Shown: positions 20,432 through 32,091 of the stretch, in pieces
Position numbering within the stretch: position 1 is the stretch's first letter
Layout: each line of letters starts with the position of its first letter
Assembly (NCBI GenBank): GCA_029204225.1
Contig: CM055099.1
Span: 67,421,852-67,485,851, forward strand
Source of the DNA: Diphasiastrum complanatum
Taxonomy: Eukaryota > Streptophyta > Lycopodiopsida > Lycopodiales > Lycopodiaceae
Length of the DNA stretch: 64,000 nucleotides
Reading direction: 5' to 3'
Translations under genes and position numbers: made by a program
Notes under the pieces: model-generated
Seen by the model: the letters and a program-made list of their open reading frames with translations, nothing else
Database searches by the model: none
What the model was told of the DNA's origin: nothing

Positions 20432-23400
20432 ATGGCAGGACCATCCCATCCACCACCCAAGTTAGAGAAAAGACTTCCTCAGATTGACGCACCTAAATAT
20501 GATGGCGAATCGGATTCGACACGATTTCTCCAAGTTTTCAACAATGCTTGTAAATTCTATGGGGACGAATCTGACACCGAAAAGGTACGTTTATTCTCCA
20601 AGATTTTACAAGGCGATGCAAAATAGTGGTTTTTAAACCTTCACTCCAACGAGGAGATCCATTTGAGAGACAAATATCAAAAGCTCATCCATGAAGCTGA
20701 TAATAAGGAGGAGGCTATAGTCACACCTAGAGATCAAACCCCAGATAACCCAACCGTAGAAGGAGCCGAGATATGGGGAGATTTGCTTCAAGCAAACGTT
20801 ACCCTCCCATTTGGAGTACTCTGGAAGTACACCGGAAAAGGGCGAAAAGAGTTATGCTGAGTCAATTGAAGATAACATTCCATCACCAGACCTCCCTGAG
20901 GTGCCCTTGCATCTGACTAATCCTACAAGCGACAAGGAAAATATACGCATTCCTATGACTTACGAACATTCCCGCATTGTTTTGGCAATATTAGATGGCG
21001 GATTGGGAGTCAACATAATATCAACATTCCTGGTGAAGGAGTGGGCTCTTCAAGCTTCCGTGAAATGATCGAACTATCAACTTCAAATGGCAGATCAAAG
21101 TGTGGTAAAACCATTAGGCCTACTACCAGACATAAGGCTGAAACTAGGAGGTTTGAGCTTCACGCTAGATTTGGTAGTGCTCGATATCCCTAGCAATGCA
21201 TATTCCTATGAATTGCTCCTAGGTAGGCCACGGCTCTCTAACGCATGCGTAGTGCACGATTTGAATAGAGAGCACGTTACATTTGGCAATAAAAAAACAT
21301 CAGTCACAATTGACTCTGCTGGTAAGATCAAACCCGCACGAAGAATCACCGAATATGGATCCTATACTACAGAGTCTATTCTTGAAAATTACCGTGACAT
21401 TGAAGAGAAGGGCCACAATACCAAGGCTATGAATATCATCAACTGGAACCACATCTTGGCAACAATCGATTGTGTCAATGCAGAACATTGCGAACTCAAT
21501 AGCATCACACTAATAGCGATGAATCTACTATTGAGCCAACTGATTTGGATACTCCTATCTTCAACATCGGTTATGTTAACATTCAGCCCCACAACGAGGA
21601 CTTGCTTCACATCGCCTGGCTACCTTATGACGAATCAATAACCATGTATATCAATGACGAGAGTGTTTTACGCTCTCAAGAGTTTGATACTGACTCCGAC
21701 ATGGTCGATATTACAGATATAACTATTCTACGCTTCATGGACACCATTCTCCCACAGCTACTCCCTGAGAAGGTCCGAGAGATAGAGCCTAAGGCTAGCA
21801 TTGATGCAGCCAAACTAGACCAAAGTAAACTATATCGTGTCAAACGACCGGTATACGAATGGGAGATACATGATACTGAATCTATCTACACGATAGATAA
21901 ATCAAAGTCCCTCAAGCATCCAAGCCACACAAAAACACCCTTCACAAGGTGCATGCAAAACCAACTAGGAAGGAAGCTATCCGCGAGAAAATGAAAAAGA
22001 TTATAGAGGTGGAGCCTCCTCGCGATCTCACGATATCTCGAGAAACCCCGGGCAAAGCACAATCCTCTAGGTCCACAAGCCACACAGCTAGAACCCCCCC
22101 TAAAGATCCACCTAAGGCCAAGACTAAGAAGCCCTACACCCCTGTTAAAATTGATGTGCCCAACCATTTCAAGGACCTCACCATTGAAGATGTAACTATC
22201 CACCTGCCTCAAGCCCAACGGGAGCCAAAGGGGAATGAGCCATATGATGGCCCCGCTCAAACCATAAAGTTAAATCTTCAAGAGCCTAATGAGATAGAGG
22301 AAAGTTTGTCCATATTGGAGAACACCTCAACATCGAACAACGTCTGGCCTTAGAGAAACTCCTTAGAAAATATCGTCATAACTTCACATGGAACTACAAG
22401 GACATGAAGGGGGTAGATCCTTCGGTTGTCGTGCATAGAATCCCATTAAAGAAAGATGCTAAACCCCATGCCAATAGACCTTATCGTTGTAATCCAATCT
22501 ACAAAGCACACATCAAAGAAGAACTCCAAAAGCTCTTGGAGGCAGGTTTCATCTACGAGGTGAAACATACAGATTGGGTATCACCTATCGTTGTGGTCCC
22601 AAAGAAGAATGAGAAGCTTTGTATCTGTGTCGACTATCACAAATTTAATGCTTCCACAGAAAGAGATCATTTTCCAATCCCGTATGGCGAATCCATATTG
22701 GAAAACATAGCTGGAGATGAAGTTTACTCCTTTCTGGATGGCTTTAGTGAATAAACTTAGTTGTTATCTCTGAAGAAGACCAACCCAAAATGGCTTTTGC
22801 TATGGAATAGAGTATCTTCTGCTGGCACGTTATGCCATTTGGATTGTGTAATGCGCCATGTATCTTCCAACGTGTCATGCAAGCAACATTTTATGATCTC
22901 ATCGGTGACAACCTTGAGATCTATCTTGATGCCCTTGGGGTGCACTCGGAAGAATCCACGCACCTGGCCGTACTCGAACGTATTCTCATACAATGTCAGA
23001 GGTATGGTATTTGTTTTAATCCTGAAAAATGTTAGATATGGATCACCCACGGCGTCATACTTTGTCACATTGTATCACGCAATGGGATTGCCACCGACCC
23101 AGAGAAGATCAAAGTCATCGTTGAGAGGCCAGAACCTAAAATGGTCCGAGACGCTTATTGTTTTATGGGTCACGCTAAGCACTATCATTGTCATATTTGT
23201 GATTTTGCTAGTAAGGCACGATGGATATACAGAGTGTCCAGAAATCCTAAGTGGATGGAGGAACATAGAAAGGCCTTCCAAGAACTCAAACACGCCTTGA
23301 CAACTGCTCCTATCTTGTGAGCTCCAGATTACATGAAGGAGTTTCACGTCCACACTGATGCATCGAAGTTTGCCATTGGTGCAGTGCTAACTCAACCAAG

Positions 23401-25056
23401 AGAGTACAAGAAGGACTATCCAATTCGTTTCTTTAATAGGCAATTAACATCTGCGGAGATGAACTACACCACAATCGAGAGGGAAGCATTGGCGATGATT
23501 TATGCCATCCAGAAGTTTTGACATTATCTTCTGGACAAACCCTTTGTATTTTTCATAGATTATCAAACATTACTTTACCTCGTGAACAAAACTTGCACAA
23601 CAGGTAGAATCACACGTTGGTTGCTATTACTACAAGAATTCAAATTTTGTATTGTTGTGCGCAAAGGATCGCAACATTTTGTCGCTGATCATCTATCCAG
23701 AATACCGAGTGATGAGAAACCAACGGAGGACATCAATGATGACCTACCTGATGCAATACTTTTTCAAGTTGACTGTACCCCCACGTGGGCCAAAGACATC
23801 ATAGAGTTTTTAACGACATGGGTGTTAGATCCGTTGCTGTTGAAACCTGCCCAATGCGCACTTATCTACAAGGTGGCACCCTATACACTTATAGCGGGGC
23901 AACTTTATAGAAAGGGTGCAGACAGCGTGATTAGACGATGTTTGACTGAGGGCGAAATTATTCCCATCATATCGTTGCTACACGAAGGAGTTGGTGGTGG
24001 ACACTTTGCCTCAGAAAACATAGCTAGGAAGATCTTACTAGTTGGGTATTGGTGGCCTTCGCTATTTAAGGACACTCATAACTTTGTAAAGGCTTGTGAT
24101 GTGTGCCAACGAGTCCAAAAGGCGACAATTTTCAGATTATATGCCTTTAAACCCCATCTTATCTGAACAAGCATTTTTCAAATGGGGTATTGATTATGTA
24201 GGACCAATCAGTTCCGTCGCGCAATTCACACAGGCAAGATATATTATCGTGGTGACAGATCATTGCACAAAGTGGTCAGAGGCTCGAGCGGTAAAAAAAC
24301 GCTGATGCCAAAACCATTGCTCGGTTTTTTTATGAGCAGACCATTGTACAATTTGATTGCCCACTCGAAATCATCAGCGACAGGGGTACACACTTTTTGA
24401 ACACAATAATTGAACACTTGTTGTCGACCTTCCTAGTTGTTCATCGCAAAAGTGCCCCATATTACCCAAGATGTAATGGGCAGGCTGAGTCCACGAATAA
24501 GGTTCTATGCAAAATCCTCACGAAGACGGTGGAAGCCAGTCGGTCGGATTGGGAGTTCAAGTTACATGTCGCTTTATGGGCATATTGAACAACACCCAAA
24601 AAGGCCACTGGCACGACACCATTCCAACTCACGTATGGACAAGAGGCCATGATGCCTGTAGAATTCTACGTCCCATCTTTACAGGTAGCCTACGATTTGA
24701 AACTAGATGAAAGTCAGATCCTTGCCCATAGGCTATTCCACCTCCATAAGCTTTGCGAAACAAGAGTCATTAGTGTGCACGCACAACAAGTGCACAAAAG
24801 ACGTCAACAAGATTGGCATGACCGCCATATTAAGTTGAAGGAATTTAAAGAAGGAGATAGAGTCCTTCTCTATTAAACGAAAGTACATAAGGGCAAACTT
24901 AAGTTTACTGGCCAAGGTCCCTATATCATTGATCAGATCTTTGCCTCGGGCTACGCGAACCTTAAAACCCTTGAAGGCATTCCTCTAGACAAGGTAGTGA
25001 ACGGGAGTAGATTACGACGATATTATGAGCCCTGCTATTCCTTAGACATGTATTGA
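20432..25056 (+). mobile_element. Ty3/gypsy gag-pol (element G3), broken
   Basis: Domain order on the plus strand: gag (APKYDGESDSTRFLQVFNNA, from ATG 20432), protease (ILDGGLGVNIIS near 20990), reverse transcriptase (22.4-23.2 kb; PYRCNPIYKAHIKEELQKLL, VSPIVVVPKKNEKL), RNase H (HTDASKFAIGAVLTQP, TTIEREALAMIYAI), integrase zinc-binding part (GGGHFASENIARKI) and core (WGIDYVGPI, YYPRCNGQAESTNKVL, EASRSDWEF). No chromodomain is seen after the integrase, which fits the Ogre/Tat/Athila side of plant gypsy. Old; roughly ten or more breaks. Confidence 0.95.
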
Positions 25057-25470
25057 TTGATTGTGTGTTGTGTGTGTGCCTGCATGTTTGTAATTTTTGT
25101 CGTTTTGTGATAATGTTCATTTTTTTAATTCATTTTTTACACCCTTTTCCGTTGAATTGCCTGCATGTTTAACAATCAATACTTCTTAGGATAGTTTAGG
25201 TATGAATTCTCGCAAATCTACCTCACTTCTATCACTATTGTACAGGTTCCAGGTAACAACATGCATGACCAGTGATAATCATGTCCCAGAATAGTAATTA
25301 TCTTACGGTTTGAAGCTAGCATCACTTATTCTTGCAATCGATTGCAAAGAATTTATCTTCTTTCAAAAAAAAAAAAAAGACCATTTGTCTAAGCTACCAG
25401 GTAGCATATTATCCATATTGTAGTGTCCCAGAACTAAGCAAAGTGTTTTATCAGACATGAAACCTAGCAG

Positions 25471-27370
25471 GTGCACTACAGAAATTCACTTGGTCTCATT
25501 TCCTGCTTTTGCAAAAAGTTAGCAGCGGCTCGTCCGTTCTTGGAGCGGCTAAACTTCGACACACGACTTTTCTTAGGTGTGCAACATGAATGTCTGGTGC
25601 GTGTAGCTTATTCTACATTTGACGACGAGCTCCAGACATTCAGGATCCCTAGATGCAACGACAAGGATCCAATTCCTATATCACCACATATCCTAAGCCA
25701 CTTGGGGTTCCCGAATGAAGGAGAGCCTATGCACGACAAAGGGCAATCTTTTGATAAGAATTACTTGACGCATCTCTGTACGGAAGACGGTGACACCTCC
25801 ATCTACAACAATGATGGTTACGCTATCAAACTCATCTCAGATCTAGGACTTAGGACAACGACGGACCTCCTTGCATTACTCACTGAGGTACAATCGTCAA
25901 GATTTGACATGATTTCAGGCAACACTTTATTCGCCCTATCATTTGGCTTGAAGGAACCTGTTACACGCCACTTCATGTGGGCAGAAAAGATAAGTATCAA
26001 ATTATGTGCAGCGCTCAAAGCAAGAAAACATCTCACAAAGTGCGGATATCTCCTGCATATGCTCATAAGTAAACATTACTTGGGGGACTTTCCTAGCATT
26101 CTCGTTCGAGTGCAAGAAAAATATCCAGACATGCCACATACCACCTCGACACGAGCTCAGCACTCCAAGAGGATAAAAGGGAGAGAGGCAACGACAACAA
26201 GCAAGCCAGCACCCAAACGGTGCCACATCACTAGCCGAAACACACCAATGTCATTCACACGAGGCAAGGAAACAGAGTTAGAGTCACAGCAGTTAAAAGA
26301 GCATGCCCATACCCAACACACAAAAGAACATTCAAAGGGCCACACACAAGGTAGAGACTCATCCAGTAGCTGCAAACAACACTTGTGCAAATCCACCATC
26401 AAAGGGCATGGAAATATCAACAAAATGGGAGACACAACACAATCACCCTATCCAATGCCTAAAGACACTTCAACAATGAAAATCATGAAAGACATTGAAG
26501 AAGAATTGCCTGCAACATCAAATCCTTTGACGAAACATTCTGAGGCAAAGGAGACAGAGGCTGAACCTGGTGTCCCACCTGTGTCGTTCATGGTAAGTGA
26601 CCCACCAACCACCTCATCAATTCCCATCACATCAACTGTCACTGTCACACTACCCATCACACTCACCCTCCCCACTACGCCCCCTATTGTCTCCACAAAC
26701 ACACTTCCACTCTCCACCGCACCAGTCACAACCACCTCTATGCAATATTCGATGCATTTTCCAAATGTCTTTGATGCATCCTTCAACATTGAAGAATTCT
26801 CACTTTTACTGTTAAACATGCCACCTACTACCACCACACCATTTCCTACATCCACCACTATCGCTACCACCACCACTTCCACAACACTTTCCACTTCTCC
26901 GATCACAAATGCCAACACATCTCCAATTCCTATCACCATCACTCAAACATCACACCCCCCATCTGCTCAATCCATCCATCATGAATAGTACACCACATTG
27001 TATCAAAATGTACAACAACATCTCCCTCCATCCTACGCACCTACCTCTCAGCGGTATCCTCCTATTGGGGAGTAGTAGTACCTTTTGAAAAATGTGCGAC
27101 GGGCCATCAACGCTCAAAGTGATGCCATGCATTACCTCTACTGTTCAATCAATGAGTATCAGAATTGGTGCAACTTCTCGCAAGAGGAAAACGTGCAGCT
27201 GACAAACAAAGTACAAGAATGGCAGATTTATTCCACATAATTAGAACAAGAGGTCGCTCAATTAAAAAACAAAAAAAAAAAACTCATGGCTGACCTCAAA
27301 GAGCTACACCAAACTAACAAGGATGTTCGAGCACGCTTACAACGCAGGGATTTGAGTCTTGCTTACTAGC
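25471..27370 (+). mobile_element. Accessory ORF downstream of gypsy G3 integrase (505 codons open, then coiled-coil remnant)
   Basis: A single long open frame, 25471-26988, lies 0.4 kb after the integrase on the same strand. Its first codon is GTG behind a splice-acceptor-like CAG, so the true start is unknown. About residues 1-220 look globular (ISPHILSHLGFPNEGEP, LKARKHLTKCGYLLHMLISK), 220-340 is basic and His/Ser/Lys rich, and 380-505 is very Thr/Pro/Ser rich. A coiled-coil remnant (LTNKVQEWQIYST, LEQEVAQLKNKKKKLMADL) follows to about 27370. No membrane segment or signal peptide is seen, so an envelope role has no support. Family not recognised. The wider ORF is broken. Confidence 0.6.
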
Positions 27371-27696
27371 GGACTTGTGGATCTACAGATCCTATGCAGA
27401 ATTTTCTCACACGCAGGCGGACTGGTATTCTGAATTTTTCATTTTCTGATGTCTTGTCTTGCTTACTAGCATTAGACTTACATTATGCATCAAAACAGAA
27501 GGTATATAGTTTGCGAATCAAAAATTGTTCGCGAACTATAGACCTTCTGTTTTGATGCATAATGTAAGTCTAATGCTAGTAAGCAAGACAAGACATCAGA
27601 AGATGAAAAATTCAGAATACCAATCCGCCTGCGTGTGAGACAATTATGCATAGGATCTGTAGATCCACAAGTCCGCTAGCAAGCAAGACTCAAATT
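27350..27696. repeat. 347-bp foldback (inverted repeat, arms about 168 bp, about 96% identical)
   Basis: The left arm (ATTTGAGTCTTGCTTACTAG ... ATAGTTTGCGAA) is repeated in reverse complement as the right arm (TTCGCGAACTATAGACC ... AAGCAAGACTCAAAT) around a loop of about 11 bases near 27518-27528. I count about seven mismatches. The left arm overlaps the end of the accessory coding remnant, so the right arm is an inverted copy of element DNA rather than a typical transposon end. Confidence 0.95.
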
Positions 27697-28338
27697 CGTG
27701 AGAGAACTATATTTCTACCACGCCAACGCACTGCGTGGATCTGCATGTAGTGCTTGAAGAATCAGAAAAATCAATAGATAATTTTGTAGCTGTTGTGCAC
27801 ATTATTATTCTAGATGATTATATGATCTTGAATGTAGATTTGTCTGCTACTATTCGTGTGTCTGATTCGCTTGTTCATTCTATTCCGCACTTTGGTTTGA
27901 TCTTGTTGAATGCTGCATTAATTTGTTAACGTAGATCAACAGTGTCTGACTACTCTCTAAAGGATTGTAGGAGTGATACAACCGGTAGTGACCAGCAATC
28001 ACATTTGGACTCCTGATGAACCGATCTCATTCGCGAATCCTTTTGCTTCGCAATCACTTGACTACAAGGGTAAATCAATTACAGAGCTCACCTAGGTTTC
28101 ATTTTGTTTTGTTTCAGTTCGTCTTGTTTTGTCTCGTCTCGTCTCGTCTCGTTATAGAGCTTGATTGATCTTGTCGCGAATTCTTTTGCTTCGTTTTGTT
28201 TCATTTCGTGATTTGTGTGCTTCTAGCATGAATCATTGTCAGAGCTCATTTAAGTTTCGCTTTGCTTTGCTTCATTTCATTTTTGTTTAGAATTCGTCTC
28301 ACTTCGTTTGGTTGTGTTACAGATCCTACTTGATCCAA
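27697..28338. other. AT/T-rich stretch, possible 3' UTR or LTR of G3
   Basis: Contains a short open frame (27735-27929 +) with no recognised domain and T/C-rich phrases based on TTTTGT, TCTCG and TTCGT (for example TCTCGTCTCGTCTCGTCTCG near 28131). It lies where the 3' end of element G3 is expected, but no LTR border could be matched. Confidence 0.35.
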
Positions 28339-29270
28339 CTAGAACAGAAATAATTCGAGTGTCACAAAAAGTTTCGTGAATCGTTCGTGATTTAATTCTA
28401 ACAGTTTGTCACCAGAGTTTTGGCTAGAATTTTGAATTTTTTGAGTGCATTCTTCTGCATATTTCAGCATCAAGGATGGCAAGACATCAGTTGATGGAGA
28501 GATGGCAAAGGGAGTGTCGAGAGGATTGGCATTGGGATAGAGGGAAGTGACTACAATAGGAGAAGTTTGGAGAGCAGTTTGAAGGTGATCACAAGAAGGT
28601 CGGGGAGGGGTTTGAAGAGGAGAAGGTTGGGGAGGAGTTTGAGTGGGAGTGTAACCAACAGGGGTTTGAATAAGAGAAAAAAATGGTTGGAGTGGCTTGT
28701 CAAGAGGGATCACGGTGCCATGGAGTCCCCACAGGGGTTGTGGGTAGCGAAGAAGGAAAAATGTGAGGAGAGAGCATGGGGGTGTCGGGATACTCAAGTT
28801 TGACAAATGCAGGAGTCATACTATCACGTGCCATCCACATTGCTTCTTGAGTTAGTGTTTCTCAAAGAAAGAAATCCCTATGATGAGGCCTGCTAGATGG
28901 ATGTGCCGGACTTGAGGCCGCATGAAGCACGACATCATTGGCATCACCGCCACAACAAGAGCCGCTGTTGAGACAACTCCTCCTATGATCCCTCTTTTTC
29001 AGGTCGGAATACTGGGAAGAGGCATTGACATTAGAGTGCACAAGGGAGGGACTCCCACCATATAGACCCTCATGGAAGGGGGAAACACCTCGGTCGGAGG
29101 GTTGTGGGGACTAGATCTCTTGAGAACGAGAGGATGTGGATGGGTAGTGGACCAGCCTACTAGAACTCCATGCCTTCCAACGAGCCTATAGTCTCTCCAT
29201 AAACCTGCCTGCATGCGAGAGAGACATCCCATCCATATAATTGAGGAGCTCATCATCACTCTTGGATGAA
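28339..29270 (-). other. Unassigned Pro/Thr-rich frames, minus strand
   Basis: The minus-strand frame 28806-28339 contains TPTQTPPQPSPLQTPPRPS and then a charged tail. A second frame, 29259-28999, is Met/Ser/Pro rich. No domain is recognised. The composition recalls the Thr/Pro-rich part of the accessory ORF, so this may be a further transposon remnant. 29500-30130 (minus) has similar weak coding-like pieces such as YTYAHNMQALLELLE with splice-like borders, also unassigned. Confidence 0.25.
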
Positions 29271-29278
29271 ATCAAGTA

Positions 29279-29491
29279 GCATGCGAGCAATACATGTGAA
29301 TAATTACACTTTAAAATAAACAAGTTAAACATTACTACATGGTTTAGGGCCAAATACAATTCAATTATATAACTTGTCAAGGTTAGCATGCGAGTCAATA
29401 CATGTGAATAATTATACTTTAAAATAAACAAGTTAAACATTACTACATGGTTTAGGGCCAAATACAATTCAATTATATAACTTGTCAAGGT
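29279..29491. repeat. 107-bp tandem duplication
   Basis: Two adjacent copies (29279-29385, 29386-29491) starting GCATGCGAG and containing AATACATGTGAATAATTA and GGTTTAGGGCCAAATACAAT differ at only a few positions, indicating a fairly recent local duplication in AT-rich DNA. Confidence 0.96.
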
Positions 29492-30136
29492 TCAAGGATA
29501 CATATAAAAAAGGCTACATCGATATGACCTTGGCAAATGTATGAATCAAAATGATAGATCTAAGAACATGTACATAAGTATTTGTAAACATGGAAAGCTA
29601 TAGAGATAAAATAGAGCTAAAACACTAGCTAGATCTATCTGATCCATCCTCATCATGTTCGTCATATGGACTTGTTGTTCCTGCACGTGCAACAAACATG
29701 AATTAGTCTTATGGTAAATTTATTGGGAGTGGGAGAGAATAGCGAATTTAAAGAACATAAAATGTATTTGATGTCATACCTGAGGAGCAGCATCCTTGTT
29801 TATTTGCACGCCCTACCTCTCCAATAATTCGAGTAATGCCTGCATATTGTGGGCATATGTATACATATACTCGTCATGTGTGGGAGAGCACCCCACGACA
29901 AATTGCTGCACAAACATTCATTGATAAGAAGGCACCTCTAGTACCATATTTTCATGCTTTATGAGAAGGAGGAGACTCTACCATTTTGGAGATCCAAAGC
30001 ATTCTCATTTGCTAAGCACTCATGCTAATGCTATTGTTGTGTTTTCCATTTGCTTTCCATTTCCTTGTTCTTGTTTTGAGTAGTTATGTTTTTTCCATTA
30101 GCATGCATCTTGAGCATTTGAGCTAACCTCCCTCTC

Positions 30137-30279
<143 letters not shown>

Positions 30280-30488
30280 TCTCTTCCCATTTCATCCAAA
30301 ATCATGTTGAATGCTAGTTTAGTGGAGTAGAGTTAGTTGGGGTAGTGTTAAAGGTGAGTAGAGTTAATGGAAAAAGTAGAGATCAACTAAAAGTAGCATC
30401 TTAGCATAGTTAGGCTCTTATCCAGGTGTTCTAACCCTCTTTGACAGGTAGAAGGGCTGCTCACTGTCTAAAATCTACATGCCTACAG

Positions 30489-30508
30489 TGGTGCCGTTGC
30501 CAGGGATA
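30489..30508 (+). other. Primer-binding site, tRNA-Asp type (gypsy G5)
   Basis: TGGTGCCGTTGCCAGGGATA differs from the tRNA-Asp complement at few positions and matches it over a longer stretch than the other sites (GTTGCC then GGGAT). The LTR end is just before it (CCTACAG). The LTR itself, somewhere in 29.5-30.48 kb, has no recognisable partner in the window. Confidence 0.75.
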
Positions 30509-30820
30509 GGCTTTCACTAACTAGTTTAGTTGTTTTTGCTGTTTTAGAGTGTTTTTAGGTGGATTTTGGATAGAGTTAATTTGTTTTCTATATATTTTTA
30601 AAAAAATCAAGATTTTTCTACTGCAAAACAGTGAAAGAACCCTCGCACGAGTGACCTTTGAAGACCAGATCAGTAGTTAGATTTGCAGCAGATCCAGCTA
30701 CTGTGAAAATCTCAAGCCAATCGGAGCAAGGATAAAAAAGTTATCAAGGAAAAACCACCGTAAGAGGCCTAAAATTACACTATCGGCCTATCAAATTGAT
30801 CTAATTCCCTAAGATTTAGA

Positions 30821-32050
30821 TTGCATTCCATTGTACCAACAAGATCCAACATCCTTGGACCCTACCGCCAAATGAATCTGAGATCCGGACGATCAATCGC
30901 AAGAAGGATAGCAAATCAAATATCAAACCTTCCTAGAGTAGCAGTTGCGCATATCGAGGCACAACCAAAACTAGTACGAATGGATCCTATGGGTCAACTT
31001 GTACTTGTCGCACCATTGCAAGCAGTCCAGAGGCCACCATTGTCACACCATTGCAAGCAGTCTGGAGGCCACCACATATGAAAATACTTAAATATGATGG
31101 GTCATAAGATCCTATCAGATTCCTCCAGATCTATGAACAAGCCTACAGAATTTACGAGAGCAAACACTAGCAGAGAAATTGATGTTGTTCTCGATGTCTC
31201 TGATAGCAGTAGCACAAGATTGGTTCTTCAACCTATCGGAAGAAGAGAGAAACACTCGGGAAGCAGTTAAGGCGGCTCTCATCATGCGCTTTAAACCAAG
31301 AAAGTTTTTGGAAGATCTGTTTCTCCCGTTGAGCAAAGTGAAGATGGAAAAAAGAGAAAGGATCAGGGGTTGTCACATAGTATTAGATGAGAGCTTAAAA
31401 GACGGGAGCAATATGTTACATTGTAAAAAACAATGGATGATGCCATCAAGGAGGAGAATGAGAGTTTAGACGAAGAATCTTATCTGGCCACCCACGCTCC
31501 AACTCCTTTGGTAGCATCATCCTCATCCAACGCATCCAACCTATCAACTGAACTGCTAATGGAACAAATGACAAAGCTTCACAAGTAGCAGATGGAACAA
31601 CTGACAACTCAGTTTGATCAGAAACTGAAGGCCTTGCAAGGAGCTGCATCACCAATTCCAAATCCATCGGAACAGAACCAACTGCAGTATCCTCATCGAG
31701 AAAATGTATGGCGCTCAGTTTGCACTCAGAACCATACCAACCCTCAACTGCAAGAACATATCCTAAAGTGAGGGAAGAGGGCAGACAATATCACAACATA
31801 TGCCAATGGGTATAGAAAGCGCAAGAGGAGAAAAAAGCTCAAGTGAGAGACATACCTGCAGAACCTCATGTTGCTGAAGAACCAGTACCACAAGCGAGCT
31901 CATGATTGCGAACTGATCAAAACAATCAGTTGCATCATCATGAACCACCATTCCATATGGGGGAGTCCGAAGATCCGCACACAGAGGTACTCACAAGTTT
32001 GCTAGCAAGCCATGTTAACCTATCCCTTGGAGATCCAGCTTCTTCCTAAG
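30821..32050 (+). mobile_element. Ty3/gypsy gag (element G5), broken
   Basis: Frames on the plus strand contain MNLRSGRSIARRIANQ, then SLIAVAQDWFFNLSEEE, VKAALIMRFKPRKFLEDLF and LPLSKVKMEKRERI, the plant gypsy gag pattern also seen at 5.2 kb. A Gln/Pro-rich part follows to about 31.75 kb. Pol is absent; a minus-strand copia fragment starts at 32.09 kb. Old, with several breaks. Confidence 0.8.
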
Positions 32051-32091
32051 CTGTTTAGGAATGTGAACAGAACATATACAACCAAATATTT

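Noticed and set aside
26448-26942. Val/Gly-rich frame on the minus strand
   Set aside because: Shadow of the Thr/Pro-rich coding strand of the gypsy accessory ORF.
25471-26988. Host mucin-like or cell-wall protein gene
   Set aside because: It sits 0.4 kb after a gypsy integrase on the same strand, has no signal peptide, and similar ORFs follow other gypsy integrases in the window.
25471-26988. Envelope gene
   Set aside because: No signal peptide, membrane helix or fusion-peptide-like segment is visible; position alone is not enough.
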